Assembly (NCBI RefSeq): GCF_004323735.1
Contig: NZ_CP036455.1
Coordinates: 3,033,101 to 3,097,100, forward strand
DNA length: 64,000 nt
Direction of reading: 5' to 3'
Source of the DNA: Streptomonospora litoralis
Lineage (GTDB): Bacteria > Actinomycetota > Actinomycetes > Streptosporangiales > Streptosporangiaceae
Under the pieces are notes generated by a model. It was given only the letters and a program-made list of their open reading frames with translations, was not told where the DNA came from and ran no database searches. Shown one piece after another: positions 51,484 through 60,685 of the stretch (positions are counted from its first letter, which is position 1; every line of letters starts with the position of its first letter). The translations under genes and the position numbers were made by a program.

Positions 51484-51513
51484 TTGACACAGGCAAGGAG
51501 TGCGGGCGATACT
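51484..51513 (+). promoter_or_regulatory. Promoter of the GAF-ANTAR gene
   Basis: TTGACA (51484-51489), 18-bp spacer, GATACT (51508-51513), giving a leader of about 150 nt. GGAATTCC-type symmetry lies just downstream (51517-51533). Confidence 0.55.
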
Positions 51514-51672
51514 CGCATTCCATAAGGAATTCCTTGCAGCCGGTTCGGTCGCCCCCGGTTCTCACACTGCGAAGTCGCTCGATCACCCGATCGGCGCCTT
51601 GTGCTGTGCGCCGGCTTCGCAACGGGGGCGATACGGACCTGCGACTCGTCCAACGGCACAGAAGGGCGTGCG

Positions 51673-52377
51673 ATGCTTAACAAGGACCACTCACCTTCGC
51701 CCGAAGGTTTCGCCGACATCGTCCGCTCGATGTTCGCCGAACCGGACGTGCGCGCCACCCTGCAGCGCATCGTGGACCTCGCCGTGACCACGGTGCCCGG
51801 GTGCGACTACGCGGGCGTGAGTCTTTCGGAATCGCGCAGCCGAGTGGAGAGCCCGGTCGCCACCCACGACATCGTGCGCCGCAGCGACGAGCTGCAGCGG
51901 GAACTGGGCGAGGGCCCGTCCCTGGATTCGATGTGGGAGGGGACCTACGTCTACCTGCCCGACCTCACCCTCTCCGCGCGCTGGCCCGCCTACGCCGCCG
52001 AGGCCGCCGAACTGCCCATCGGCAGCCTGCTGAGCTACCGCCTGTTCACGGCCCGCGAGACTCTGGGCGCCCTCGTCCTCTACGCCGCCCGCCCCCGGGC
52101 ATTCGGGGAACGCGCCCACGAGGTGGGGGTGATCTACTCCGCTCAGGCCGCCTCGGCGCTGGCCGCCAACCGCCGCATCGCCAACCTGAACCGGGCCCTG
52201 GACACCCGCGAGACCATCGGCCAGGCCCAGGGCATCCTGATGGAGCGCCACCACATGACGGCCGACCAGGCCTGGCAGCGGTTGCGCGACAGCTCGCAGA
52301 ACCTCAACGTCAAGCTGGCCGAGCTGGCCGAGAAGATCGCGCTGACCGGCGAGGACCCCACGGGCCCGCCCGCATAG
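51673..52377 (+). CDS. GAF and ANTAR domain RNA-binding antiterminator-type regulator
   Basis: This 234-residue protein has a GAF domain at about residues 20-150 (PGCDYAGVSLSESRS, LGALVLYA) and a C-terminal ANTAR domain at about 165-220 (NRALDTRETIGQAQGILMER, DQAWQRLRDSSQNLNVKL). ANTAR proteins bind paired RNA hairpins and prevent termination; the GAF domain senses a small ligand. The ATG at 51673 has AGAAGGG upstream. It is monocistronic and convergent with the GT2 genes. The target RNAs are unknown. Confidence 0.87.
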   Translation: MLNKDHSPSPEGFADIVRSMFAEPDVRATLQRIVDLAVTTVPGCDYAGVSLSESRSRVESPVATHDIVRRSDELQRELGEGPSLDSMWEGTYVYLPDLTLSARWPAYAAEAAELPIGSLLSYRLFTARETLGALVLYAARPRAFGERAHEVGVIYSAQAASALAANRRIANLNRALDTRETIGQAQGILMERHHMTADQAWQRLRDSSQNLNVKLAELAEKIALTGEDPTGPPA

Positions 52378-52438
52378 CCCGCCGCCGCGCACGGCGCCCG
52401 CGCCCTGTTTCCCAGCGCGGTGCGGGCGCCGCGCGGGC

Positions 52439-53350
52439 TCAGCCGACGTAGCGCCGGGCGGTGGAGCGACGCTGCGGCTCCTCCAGCAGCCGCAGCCCTT
52501 CCTCGACCCGGTGCGGCACCGGACGCCGCTGGGACAGCACCCACGGCAGTCCGGCCAGCGCGTCGGCCACCGCGGCGGCGCTCGCCCCGTCGGCGGGCAC
52601 CGAGGCGAGCACCGCGGCGGTTCGCCGCAGCGCCGCCGGCGCCGGGCGGCGCAGCCACGCGGTCCACAGCGTGTTGCGGATGCCCAGCCGACGCCGGCCG
52701 GTGCTGTCCCTGCCGCGCGAGGGGGCGTGGTGCACGCGCAGGTCCTCGATCCAGCACAGCCACCACCCCGCGGCCGCCAGGTCCAGCGACAGCAGCTCCT
52801 CCTCCCCGCCCAGCCACAGCCGCTCGTGGAATCCGCCCGCGGCCAGGAACGCGTCCCTGCGCAGCACCGAGGCGCCGGCGAGGATGCTCAGCAGCGCGGG
52901 GCCCGGCAGATGCGGCGGTGCCGGGACCGGGGAGCCGCGCAGTTCGGGGGTGATGGGGTCCTCGCGCAGTGCGGGCTCGACCAGGATGCGCGCCGTGAGC
53001 GAGGCGACGTCGGGATGGTCGTCGAGCAGGTCGGCGGCGCGCGACAGGGAGCCGGGCTCCCACCAGGTGTCGTCGTCGCAGAAGGCCACATAGGGGGTGC
53101 CCAGCGCCTCGGCGCCGAGGTTGCGCCCCACCGCCCCCAGGTTGGCCCGGGCGCGCAGCAGCGCCACTCCGGGGAACGACGCCGCCACGGCCGCGGCGCT
53201 GCCGTCGGTCGAGGCGTTGTCGACGACCACCGTCGGCGGGCTCTCCGGCAGCGCGGCGAGCCGCTCCAGCACGTGCAGCAGCTCCGCGCGGCGGTCGCGG
53301 GTGATCACGACCACGCCCACCCGCGGATCGGGCGCGCGCACGGCGCTCAC
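52439..53350 (-). CDS. Glycosyltransferase family 2, second of a tandem pair
   Basis: This 303-residue GT-A fold transferase has VGVVVITRDRRAELLHVLER, nucleotide-binding TVVVDNASTDGS and metal-binding FCDDDTWW, and later LGGEEELLSLDLAAAG. Its GTG overlaps the stop of the upstream GT2 by four bases. The two are paralogues with the same motif order, suggesting sequential transfers onto one glycan. No membrane helix is predicted. The acceptor is unknown. Confidence 0.87.
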   Translation of the reverse strand: MSAVRAPDPRVGVVVITRDRRAELLHVLERLAALPESPPTVVVDNASTDGSAAAVAASFPGVALLRARANLGAVGRNLGAEALGTPYVAFCDDDTWWEPGSLSRAADLLDDHPDVASLTARILVEPALREDPITPELRGSPVPAPPHLPGPALLSILAGASVLRRDAFLAAGGFHERLWLGGEEELLSLDLAAAGWWLCWIEDLRVHHAPSRGRDSTGRRRLGIRNTLWTAWLRRPAPAALRRTAAVLASVPADGASAAAVADALAGLPWVLSQRRPVPHRVEEGLRLLEEPQRRSTARRYVG

Positions 53351-54276
53351 CGGCGCTCCAGCAGGCGCAGATCCTCTTCGACGCGTCGCGGCAGCCGTCG
53401 CCGCTGTACCAGGGCGCGGGGCAGGTCGCCGAGCAGGTCGGCGAACGCGCCGCGGGCCTCGGGCATCCGGCGGGCGGCGCGCGCCAGGTGCCACGTCTCC
53501 GCCAGTGCGCGCCCGGCGGGGCGCCGCAGCCAGCACACCAGCGCGCGGTTGCGCATGTCCAGCCGGCGGCGCCAGGCGCTCGGCGGGCGGTCGGGTGAGG
53601 GCGCGTGGCGGGCGTGCACCTGCGCCAGGTGGCAGGCGTCCCAGCCCAGTGCGGCCAGGTCCGCAGCCAGCAGGGCCTCCTCGTGGGTGAAGAACAGCAG
53701 GCGGCTGAAGCCTCCGGCGGCGCGGAACGCCTCGCGGCGGACGACCGCGGCGCAGGCCAGAAAGCCGAGCACGCGCGGCCCCGGCAGGTCGGGCGGTGCG
53801 GGGGCCAGCCCGGTGGCCAGCTCGGCGTTGATGGGGTCGGGGCGCGCGGAGCTGCCGACGAAGGTGGAGGCGGCGACCAGGCCCAGGCGCGGATGGGCGT
53901 CGAAGGCCGCGGCGGCGCGCTGCAGGGAGCCGGGCGCCCACCAGGAGTCGTCGTCGCAGAAGGCGATGTAGGGGGCCGGGTTGGCGGCGACGCCGGCGTT
54001 GCGCGCGGCGGCGCCGCGGTTGCGGGGCAGCGCCACGACCGAGACACGGGGGAACTCCGCCCGCACGAAGGCGGCCGTGCCGTCGCGCGAGGCGTTGTCG
54101 ACCACGGTCACCGGCGAGTCGGGGTGGTCCCGGCCAAGCCGGAGCAATGTGCGGGCAAGCTCGCGGCGGCGGTCCCGGGTGGCCACCACCACGCCCACCC
54201 GGTCGCCGCCCGCGCCCGCGCCGCCCGGGTCGCCTCCGTGCGCGCGTGGTCCGACCGCATCCGCCCTATCGCCCAC
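53347..54276 (-). CDS. Glycosyltransferase family 2, first of a tandem pair
   Basis: This 309-residue transferase has VGVVVATRDRRRELARTLLR, TVVDNASRDGT, AFCDDDSWW and FTHEEALLAADLAALG, paralogous to the next gene. The GTG at 54276 is chosen because AAGGAGGGGAGG lies eight bases upstream; open sequence upstream has no such signal. It is divergent from the sigma-factor gene. Confidence 0.85.
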   Translation of the reverse strand: MGDRADAVGPRAHGGDPGGAGAGGDRVGVVVATRDRRRELARTLLRLGRDHPDSPVTVVDNASRDGTAAFVRAEFPRVSVVALPRNRGAAARNAGVAANPAPYIAFCDDDSWWAPGSLQRAAAAFDAHPRLGLVAASTFVGSSARPDPINAELATGLAPAPPDLPGPRVLGFLACAAVVRREAFRAAGGFSRLLFFTHEEALLAADLAALGWDACHLAQVHARHAPSPDRPPSAWRRRLDMRNRALVCWLRRPAGRALAETWHLARAARRMPEARGAFADLLGDLPRALVQRRRLPRRVEEDLRLLERR

Positions 54277-54664
54277 CTGCCGTGCCTCCCCTCCTTGCGA
54301 AAAACCGGCCCGGCACACCTCCGGGAAAGCCGTGAATGATATTTCCGACATCCGGCGACCGACCGCATCCACCGCGTCTACCCTGCTGCTTCGTAATCTC
54401 ACGCGTTAATTCGCCGCAAAACCGGGATCGGTCGGGCCGACGCGGGTTGGCTTAATCGCGCATATCTCGATATGGTCAATGTTGTTGTGCAGGAGGTCCG
54501 ACAGCGCGGCCTATGACGCCACTACGTGCGTCCCGGCTCCCGCTGCGGTGCACGACCGCACAGAAGCTCGGGGGAGTACATCACCGGCGCGCGGCACAAC
54601 GCGCCGGACGATCCGGGAGGCAGGTGGTCGGCGGTCAACTCCGACGCAGCGAGGAACGTTAGCG
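54277..54664. other. 388-bp divergent region between GT2 and sigma-factor genes
   Basis: It contains the inverted repeat CATATC-TC-GATATG (54461-54474) and relatively A/T-rich sequence at 54340-54480. This is presumably the promoter region of both genes. No gene is seen. Confidence 0.4.
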
Positions 54665-55519
54665 ATGAACACATCGAGCGCGCTCCGCGAACGAGAGACC
54701 GCAGTACCGCGTCCGCGCAGTTCCCGTGGTGGAGGCCACCACGGGAACAGTAAAACCGACGAAGCCTACTACGCCCGCACTCGCGAGCTGTTCGCGCAGC
54801 TCAAGAGTGGTGAGACGGGGCCGGCCGAGCACGAGGAGATCTATCGGAACCTGGTGGATCTGCACGCTCCGGTCGTCCGCCGCATCGCCCGCCGCTACCG
54901 CAATCGCGGCGAGCCCGAGGAGGACCTGCGCCAGGTTGTGACAGTCGGCCTGGTCCAGGCGATCCGCGACTTCAAGCCCGACTACGGCAAGGAGTTCATC
55001 TCCTACGCCCTGCCCATGATGACCGGTGAGGTCAAGCGCCACTTCCGGGACCGCACATGGGCGATTCGGGTGCCGCGCAAGTATCAGGAGAAGCGGCCCG
55101 AGCTCAACCGGGTGACCTCGTCGTTCGCCCAGGAGCACGGCCGTTCGCCGACGGTCGCCGAGATCGCCGAGCGGCTGGAGATGAGTGTCGACGACACTCT
55201 GGAGCTGATCGACGCGTCCTCGGCCTACAGCGCCCTGTCCCTGGACGTGCCCTACGGGGCCGAGGAGGAGGACAAGACGCTGGGGGACACGCTCGGCGAG
55301 GAGGACCACGAGCTGGAGAACGCCGCCGACCGGGCGTCGTTGCGTCCGGCGCTGGCCACCCTCTCGCCGCGCGACCGGCGGATCGTGCTCCTGCGCTTCG
55401 CGGGGAACAAGACCCAGGCCGAGATCGCGCAGATCGTGGGTCTGTCTCAGATGCACGTCTCGCGGACGCTCTCGGCGTCCCTGGCCAAGCTGCGCAAGCA
55501 GCTCGTCCCGGACGTGTGA
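54665..55519 (+). CDS. SigB/SigF/SigG-family RNA polymerase sigma factor
   Basis: This 284-residue protein has region 2 (DLHAPVVRRIARRYRNRGEP, DLRQVVTVGLVQAIRDF), region 3 (RSPTVAEIAERLEMS) and region 4 (LSPRDRRIVLLRFAGNKTQA, QIVGLSQMHVSRTLSASL). It belongs to the stress/development group usually controlled by anti-sigma and anti-anti-sigma partners, none of which is adjacent. The ATG at 54665 is preceded by GAGGA. The position between two glycan gene groups suggests it may control surface-glycan genes, but this is not shown. Confidence 0.92.
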   Translation: MNTSSALRERETAVPRPRSSRGGGHHGNSKTDEAYYARTRELFAQLKSGETGPAEHEEIYRNLVDLHAPVVRRIARRYRNRGEPEEDLRQVVTVGLVQAIRDFKPDYGKEFISYALPMMTGEVKRHFRDRTWAIRVPRKYQEKRPELNRVTSSFAQEHGRSPTVAEIAERLEMSVDDTLELIDASSAYSALSLDVPYGAEEEDKTLGDTLGEEDHELENAADRASLRPALATLSPRDRRIVLLRFAGNKTQAEIAQIVGLSQMHVSRTLSASLAKLRKQLVPDV

Positions 55520-55568
55520 GGGCCGCGAGCGCGTAGCGCCGTGTCCCCACGGTAGGTACGGTTTTCAC

Positions 55569-55608
55569 CGGTGAGGCCCGGGGCGCCGCGGCGCCCCGGG
55601 CCTCACCG
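55569..55608. terminator. Perfect 40-bp palindromic bidirectional terminator
   Basis: The 20-base arms (55569-55588, 55589-55608) are exact complements. It separates the sigma-factor gene from the convergent glycan operon ending at 55654. Confidence 0.8.
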
Positions 55609-55653
55609 CGTTCGGCGCCCGCACCGCGTGCGGCGCGGTGGGTGCGGACGCGT

Positions 55654-56652
55654 TCAGGCCCGGCCCGCGGTCGGCTCGGCCGCGCGCCCCTCTTCTTCCC
55701 GCCGTTGTGCCGCGGCGGCGAACCACTCCACCGTCAGCCGCAGCCCTTCCTCCATCGGCACCCGCGGCCGCCACCCCAGCGCCTGGGCCGCCAGTGTGGT
55801 GTCGGGGCGGCGGAACCGGGGATCGTCGGCGGGGCGTCCGACCTGGACGACGGGCGACTCCGAGCGGCAGACGCCGCGCACCAGTTCGGCCAGTCGGCGG
55901 ATGGACAGCTCGTAGGGGCTGCCGATGTTCACCGGACCGGTGATGTCGGCTCCGGCCAGCGCGATCAGGCCGCGCACCGTGTCGTCGACATAGCAGATCG
56001 AACGGGTCTGCATGCCGTCGCCGGACACGGTAATGGGTTCGCCCGCCAGCGCCTGGCGGATGAAGGTGGGGATCGCCCGCCCGTCGCCGGGGCGCATCCC
56101 GGGCCCGTAGCTGTTGAAGATCCGGGCGATTCCGACGTCGGCGCCGTAGGCCCGGTGGTAGGCCATGGTCAGCGCCTCGGCGTAGCGCTTGGCCTCGTCG
56201 TAGACGCTGCGCGGACCGACCGGGTTCACGTTGCCCCAGTAGCTCTCGTGCTGGGGGTGGTGCAGCGGATCGCCGTAGACCTCGCTGGTGGAGGCCAGCA
56301 CGGTGCGGGCGCCGTGCTCGGCGGCCGCGTCCAGCGCGTTGCGGGTGCCCCGGCTGCCGGCCTCCAGCGTCTCCACCGGCAGCCGCAGGTAGTCGCGCGG
56401 CGAGGCCGCCGACGCCAGGTGGAAGACCGTGTCGACGCGGCCGGGCACGCGCAGCCCCAGCGTGACGTCGGCCTCCAGGGCGCTGAACCCGCTCCGCCCG
56501 GCGAGGTGGCGCACGTTCTCGGCGGAGCCGGTGGCGAAGTTGTCGACGCAGACCACCTCGGCGCCGCCGTCCAGCAGCCGCTCGCACAGGTGCGAGCCGA
56601 TGAAGCCGGCGCCGCCGGTGACGACGGCGCGGCCGATCCGTGCCTGGCTCAT
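55654..56652 (-). CDS. NAD-dependent sugar epimerase/decarboxylase, UDP-xylose-synthase-like
   Basis: This 332-residue extended SDR has NAD motif TGGAGFIGSHL, catalytic YDEAK, and the UXS-type segment IARIFNSYGPGMRPGDGRAI followed by GDGMQTRSICYVDD. UXS enzymes convert UDP-glucuronate to UDP-xylose. It is not of the HldD heptose-epimerase pattern. The ATG at 56652 has a G-rich ribosome site. It ends the glycan operon on the reverse strand, 40 bp after the SDR gene. Confidence 0.85.
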   Translation of the reverse strand: MSQARIGRAVVTGGAGFIGSHLCERLLDGGAEVVCVDNFATGSAENVRHLAGRSGFSALEADVTLGLRVPGRVDTVFHLASAASPRDYLRLPVETLEAGSRGTRNALDAAAEHGARTVLASTSEVYGDPLHHPQHESYWGNVNPVGPRSVYDEAKRYAEALTMAYHRAYGADVGIARIFNSYGPGMRPGDGRAIPTFIRQALAGEPITVSGDGMQTRSICYVDDTVRGLIALAGADITGPVNIGSPYELSIRRLAELVRGVCRSESPVVQVGRPADDPRFRRPDTTLAAQALGWRPRVPMEEGLRLTVEWFAAAAQRREEEGRAAEPTAGRA

Positions 56653-56692
56653 GATCCCCCCTTGCTCTCGACGGCCCCCGGCCGCGGCCCCG

Positions 56693-57379
56693 TCAGGGCC
56701 ACGACGTCTCCTCGGAGGGGCATACGACGATTTCCCGCACCTCGCACCCGAGGGGCTGTGCCAGGGCGAAGACGACGGCCCGGGCGACGTGCTCGGGCGG
56801 GTTGAGGCGGGCGTCGGGACCCGGCCGGTAGGTCTCGGGGCGGCCGTCGAAGAAGGCGGTGTCCATGCCGCCGGGCAGCAGCAGCGTGACCCCGACGCGT
56901 CCGGCGGTCTCGGCGGCCAGCGCGCGGGTGAACCCCATCACCCCGGCCTTGGAGGCGCAGTAGGCGGTGGCGTCGGGGACGGCGCGCACGCCCAGCGTGG
57001 AGGCGCAGTCGACGACCGTGCCGCGGGTGGCCTCCAGGTGGGGCAGGGCGGCGCGCACGACGGAGGCGGTGCCGACGAGGTTGACTTGGACGACCCGCTC
57101 CCAGTCGTCGGGGTCGACCTTGTCCAGGGGGCCGCAGGCGTCGGTGCCGGCGGCGTTGACGACGGCGTGCAGCCCGCCCGCGCGCTGCGCGAGGTTCTCC
57201 ACGGCGTTCTCCGTGGCGTGCCGGTCGCCGAGGTCGACGCGTTCGTGGTCGGCCTCGACGGCGGGCTCGGCGATGTCCAGAACGAGCGGTCGGCCCCCTT
57301 CGTCGGCCACGGCGCGGGCCACTGCGGCGCCGAGTCCGGAGGCGCCGCCGGTGATCAGGGTGTTGCCGAGTGGACGCAT
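56693..57379 (-). CDS. Short-chain dehydrogenase/reductase
   Basis: This 228-residue classical SDR has cofactor motif TGGASGLGAAVA, NAAG (VVNAAGT), catalytic Ser in VDCASTLG and YCASK. The ATG at 57379 has GGGGAG upstream. Within the heptose/glycan operon it could oxidise or reduce a sugar nucleotide or lipid. No specificity can be assigned. There is a 98-bp gap to HldE upstream. Confidence 0.85.
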   Translation of the reverse strand: MRPLGNTLITGGASGLGAAVARAVADEGGRPLVLDIAEPAVEADHERVDLGDRHATENAVENLAQRAGGLHAVVNAAGTDACGPLDKVDPDDWERVVQVNLVGTASVVRAALPHLEATRGTVVDCASTLGVRAVPDATAYCASKAGVMGFTRALAAETAGRVGVTLLLPGGMDTAFFDGRPETYRPGPDARLNPPEHVARAVVFALAQPLGCEVREIVVCPSEETSWP

Positions 57380-57477
57380 AGGTTGCTCCCCAAGTGTCGA
57401 ACGGTGCGGGTGTGCTGATCGCGTCGCCGCGCGGGCCTCGGCGCTGCGCGCGCCGGGCGCGGGCGCCGCCGCCGGGC

Positions 57478-58851
57478 TCAGGGCGGGGTGCGGTCGCGGG
57501 CGGCGACCATCCGGCTGGTGGAGCGTCCGGGCAGCAGCGGCAGGATGACCGCCTCCCCGCCGACGGCGGTCACGGCGGACAGTTCGGGCAGCTCCGCGGC
57601 GGTGTAGTCGCCGCCCTTGACCCACACGTCGGGGCGCAGCCGCTCGACCATGCGGGCAGGGGTGGGCTCGTCGAAGACGGTGACGGCGTCGACGCAGTCC
57701 AGGGCGGAGAGCACCCGGATGCGGTCCTCGGCCGCCGTCACGGGGCGGCCCGGCCCCTTCTGCGCGCGCACGGCGGCGTCGCCGTTGAGGCAGACGACCA
57801 GGCAGTCGCCCAGCGAGCGGGCGCGGCGCAGCAGGCTGACGTGGCCGGCGTGCAGGACGTCGAAGCAGCCGCCCGCGGCGACCACCTTGCCGCCGCTGCG
57901 GCGCACGCGCTCGGCCAGAGCCTCGGCGCTCTCCCCCAGGCCCAGCGGCAGCGCCCCGGCCATGGGGCCCGATGCCGCGGCCGCACCGGCGGCCCCGTTG
58001 CGCACGAAGCGGGAAGCCGCCTGGACGCTTTCGCCGACGGCTCCGGCTGCGTCGGCCCCGCCGCGCAGCGCCGCAGCGGCGGCGCCGCTGAAGCGGTCGC
58101 CGGCGCCGCAGGCGTCGGCGCGGGCCAGGCGCAGCGGTGCCGGAAAGAACCGGGCCGGCTGCCGCGGGCCCGCCAGTACGGCGCCCTCGCTGCCGAGGGT
58201 GACGGCGACCGATGCGGCCCCCCATGTGCCGGCCAGGCGCGCGGCGGCGGCGCCGGCGGCGTCGGGTTCGGCCGCGCCGGCCTCTGCGGCGTTGGGGGTG
58301 ACCAGGGCGGCGCCGGGCACGGGTGCCGCTCCGCGCGGGTGCGGGTCCCACACCAGCGGTACAGCGGCGGCGGCCCGGGCCAGCGCGGCGCGCACGGCGG
58401 GCAGGTCGGCCACGCCGCGGCCGTAGTCGGCGACGAGCACGGCACCGGCCCGTTCGACGGCGGTGACCGCGCGGTCGTCGACGCCCGCGGGCGCGGGCCG
58501 GCCCGCGCCCTGGTCGACGCGCACGACCGTGCGGTCCGCGTCGCGGATGCGGGACTTCGTCGGCGTCGCCCCGCGCTGGGGCAGGCGCAGCAGGGTCAGC
58601 GAGTCGTGCAGCAGCGCGGCGACGCGGTCGCCGGCGGCGTCCTCGGCCAGCGCGCAGACCAGCACGACGGGGTGTCCGTCGCGGGCGGCCAGCCACGCGG
58701 CCAGGGCGGCGCCGCCGGGGCGGTGCCAGGCCGAGGGCGCGTCCAGTACCGGTGCGTCGCCGCCGTGGCCCCCGCCGCGGTGCACTCCGGCGACGTCGAT
58801 GTCGAGGAAGGCGTCGCCCACCACTACCAGCGGCCCCGGGGCGCGGCTCAC
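57478..58851 (-). CDS. hldE: Bifunctional heptose-7-phosphate kinase / heptose-1-phosphate adenylyltransferase
   Basis: This 457-residue two-domain enzyme has an N-terminal PfkB/ribokinase domain (about 1-310) with anion hole DACGAGDRFSG, and a C-terminal nucleotidyltransferase (about 325-455) with GGCFDVLHAGHVSLL (HxGH motif) and DVWVKGGDY. HldE phosphorylates D-glycero-D-manno-heptose-7-P at C1 and later adds a nucleotide to the heptose-1-P. The GTG at 58851 overlaps the gmhA stop by four bases. With GmhA upstream and GmhB further up the operon the pathway is complete. Confidence 0.9.
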   Translation of the reverse strand: MSRAPGPLVVVGDAFLDIDVAGVHRGGGHGGDAPVLDAPSAWHRPGGAALAAWLAARDGHPVVLVCALAEDAAGDRVAALLHDSLTLLRLPQRGATPTKSRIRDADRTVVRVDQGAGRPAPAGVDDRAVTAVERAGAVLVADYGRGVADLPAVRAALARAAAAVPLVWDPHPRGAAPVPGAALVTPNAAEAGAAEPDAAGAAAARLAGTWGAASVAVTLGSEGAVLAGPRQPARFFPAPLRLARADACGAGDRFSGAAAAALRGGADAAGAVGESVQAASRFVRNGAAGAAAASGPMAGALPLGLGESAEALAERVRRSGGKVVAAGGCFDVLHAGHVSLLRRARSLGDCLVVCLNGDAAVRAQKGPGRPVTAAEDRIRVLSALDCVDAVTVFDEPTPARMVERLRPDVWVKGGDYTAAELPELSAVTAVGGEAVILPLLPGRSTSRMVAARDRTPP

Positions 58852-59441
58852 GCGGCGCCCTCCCGGGCCGGCCGCCGCTGCCGCGGCGCCGCGGGCACGG
58901 CGCAGACCGCGTCGACCTCCTCGCACATCAGATGGATCAGCGAGAGGTGGACCTCCTGGACCGTGGCCGTGTCGGGCGAGGGCACGGCCAGGGTCTCCTC
59001 GCAGGCGGCCTGCAGTGCGCTGGGCTCGGCACCGGCCATCGCCCAGGTGCGCAGCCCCAGCTCGCCGGCCGTGACCGCGGCGGCGACGACGTTCTCGCTG
59101 GCGCCGCTGGTGGACAGGCACACCAGGACGTCGCCGGGGCGCGCGTGGGCGCGCAACTGGCGGGCGAAGACCTCGCGGTAGCCGTAGTCGTTGGCGATGG
59201 CGGTGAGGCTGGAGGTGTCGGCGTGCAGGCAGATCGCCGAGAGGGGCGTGCGCTCGGTGCGAAAGCGGCCGGTCAGCTCGGCGGTGAGGTGCTGCGCCTC
59301 GGCCGCGCTGCCCCCGTTGCCGCAGGCGAAGAGCCGGCGGCCGCACGGCAGGTGTTCGCCGAGGAAGCGCCCCCACCGCTGGACCTGTTCGCCGTCGACG
59401 CCCTCCAGCGCGGTGCTGAGCCGTCGGAGCCGGGGATGCAT
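58848..59441 (-). CDS. gmhA: Sedoheptulose-7-phosphate isomerase
   Basis: This 197-residue SIS-domain protein matches GmhA along its length: GNGGSAAEAQHLTAELTGRF, then SLTAIANDYGYREVFARQL, LVCLSTSGASENVVAAA. It makes D-glycero-D-manno-heptose-7-phosphate from sedoheptulose-7-phosphate. The ATG overlaps the upstream transferase stop (TGATG at 59443-59439). Confidence 0.9.
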   Translation of the reverse strand: MHPRLRRLSTALEGVDGEQVQRWGRFLGEHLPCGRRLFACGNGGSAAEAQHLTAELTGRFRTERTPLSAICLHADTSSLTAIANDYGYREVFARQLRAHARPGDVLVCLSTSGASENVVAAAVTAGELGLRTWAMAGAEPSALQAACEETLAVPSPDTATVQEVHLSLIHLMCEEVDAVCAVPAAPRQRRPAREGAA

Positions 59442-60685
59442 CAGACACCTCCCGTGGTGGGCACGGCGGCCGCGCCGGTGGGCCGGTGCGCCTCGCGGCC
59501 GCGTTCGAGCAGCACGCTCTCGTAGCACTGCTCGGTCTGGCGGGCCACCAGCGGCCAGGTGTAGCGCACCGCGGCGCGGTCGGCCCCGGCGATGGCCAGG
59601 CTCTCCCGGGTGACGGGGTCGGCCATCAGCATCCGGATCCAGTAGGCCAGCGTGCGGGCGTCGCGCGGCGGGACCAGGCGGCCGGTGACGCCCTGCACCA
59701 CGGTGTCGAGATGGCCGCCGACGTTGGAGGCGATCACGCAGACACCGCAGGCCATCGCCTCGACGGTGCTCATGCCGAAGGGCTCGTACCAGGGGACGTT
59801 GACGCAGAGGTCGGCCGAGCGCAGCAGCCCGGGCACCTCCGATCGCGGCACGCCGCCGGTGAAGGCGACGCGGTCGGCCACGCCGGCTTCCTCGGCGGCC
59901 GCCCGCAGTCCCGCGATGTGGGGATCCGCGTCCATCCGCTCGGGTGCGGCGCCGCCGGCGACGACGAGTTCGGCCTCTGGGACCCCGGCCAGCGCGCCGA
60001 TAAGGGTGCGGATGCCCTTGCGGGGCACGATCCGGCCCAGGCTGAGGATGCGGAAGCGCTCCCCGCGCTCGGCGGACCGGCCTTCGGGGCGGAACAGCTC
60101 CGGGTCGACGGCGCAGGGCACCACTGTGATGCGCCGGGAGTCGACGTTCCAGGAGCGCAGCTCGCGCCGTTCCAGCGACGAGGTGGCGACGACGCGGTCG
60201 ACGCGGCGGGCGACGTCGGCCTCGACTTGTTCCCGCTCGGAGGGGCTGGTGTCGTCCTCGCCCTGGTGGCGGCTCTTGTCGACGCCCAGGGCGTGGAAGG
60301 TCTGCACGACGGGCGTGCCGGTGGCCCCGCCCGCCTCCAGTGCGGCGCTGCCGCTCATCCAGTAGTGGGCGTGGGCGATATCGGGGCTGCTGCGGCTCCA
60401 CTCGGCCCGGAGGTGCTCGGCGAACTCGCCCATGTGCGGCGGGAGTTCGTCCTTGCTCAGCGGCCGCGGCGGTCCGGCACTGACGTGGTGCACCCGCACG
60501 CCGGGTGCGAACTCGACGGTCTCGGGGTCTTCGGCCCGCGTCCGGCGGGTGTGCACCGTCACCTCGTGGCCGCGGGCGCCCAGGGCCCGGGCCAGATCGG
60601 CGACGTGCACGTTCTGCCCGCCGGTGTCCTCCTCGCCGAGCAGGGCCAGCGGGCCGGCGTGTTCGGAGACCATGGCGATCCTCAC
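59441..60685 (-). CDS. Glycosyltransferase family 4
   Basis: This 414-residue GT-B transferase has N-terminal EEDTGGQNVHVADLARAL (a pattern shared with sucrose-synthase-like GT4 enzymes), nucleotide-binding ILSLGRIVPRKGIRTLIGAL and catalytic EPFGMSTVEAMACGV. The GTG at 60685 follows AGGAGGTGACACG and overlaps the previous stop by four bases. It is likely to transfer a sugar from a nucleotide donor onto the growing glycan. The specific donor is unknown. Confidence 0.88.
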   Translation of the reverse strand: MRIAMVSEHAGPLALLGEEDTGGQNVHVADLARALGARGHEVTVHTRRTRAEDPETVEFAPGVRVHHVSAGPPRPLSKDELPPHMGEFAEHLRAEWSRSSPDIAHAHYWMSGSAALEAGGATGTPVVQTFHALGVDKSRHQGEDDTSPSEREQVEADVARRVDRVVATSSLERRELRSWNVDSRRITVVPCAVDPELFRPEGRSAERGERFRILSLGRIVPRKGIRTLIGALAGVPEAELVVAGGAAPERMDADPHIAGLRAAAEEAGVADRVAFTGGVPRSEVPGLLRSADLCVNVPWYEPFGMSTVEAMACGVCVIASNVGGHLDTVVQGVTGRLVPPRDARTLAYWIRMLMADPVTRESLAIAGADRAAVRYTWPLVARQTEQCYESVLLERGREAHRPTGAAAVPTTGGV

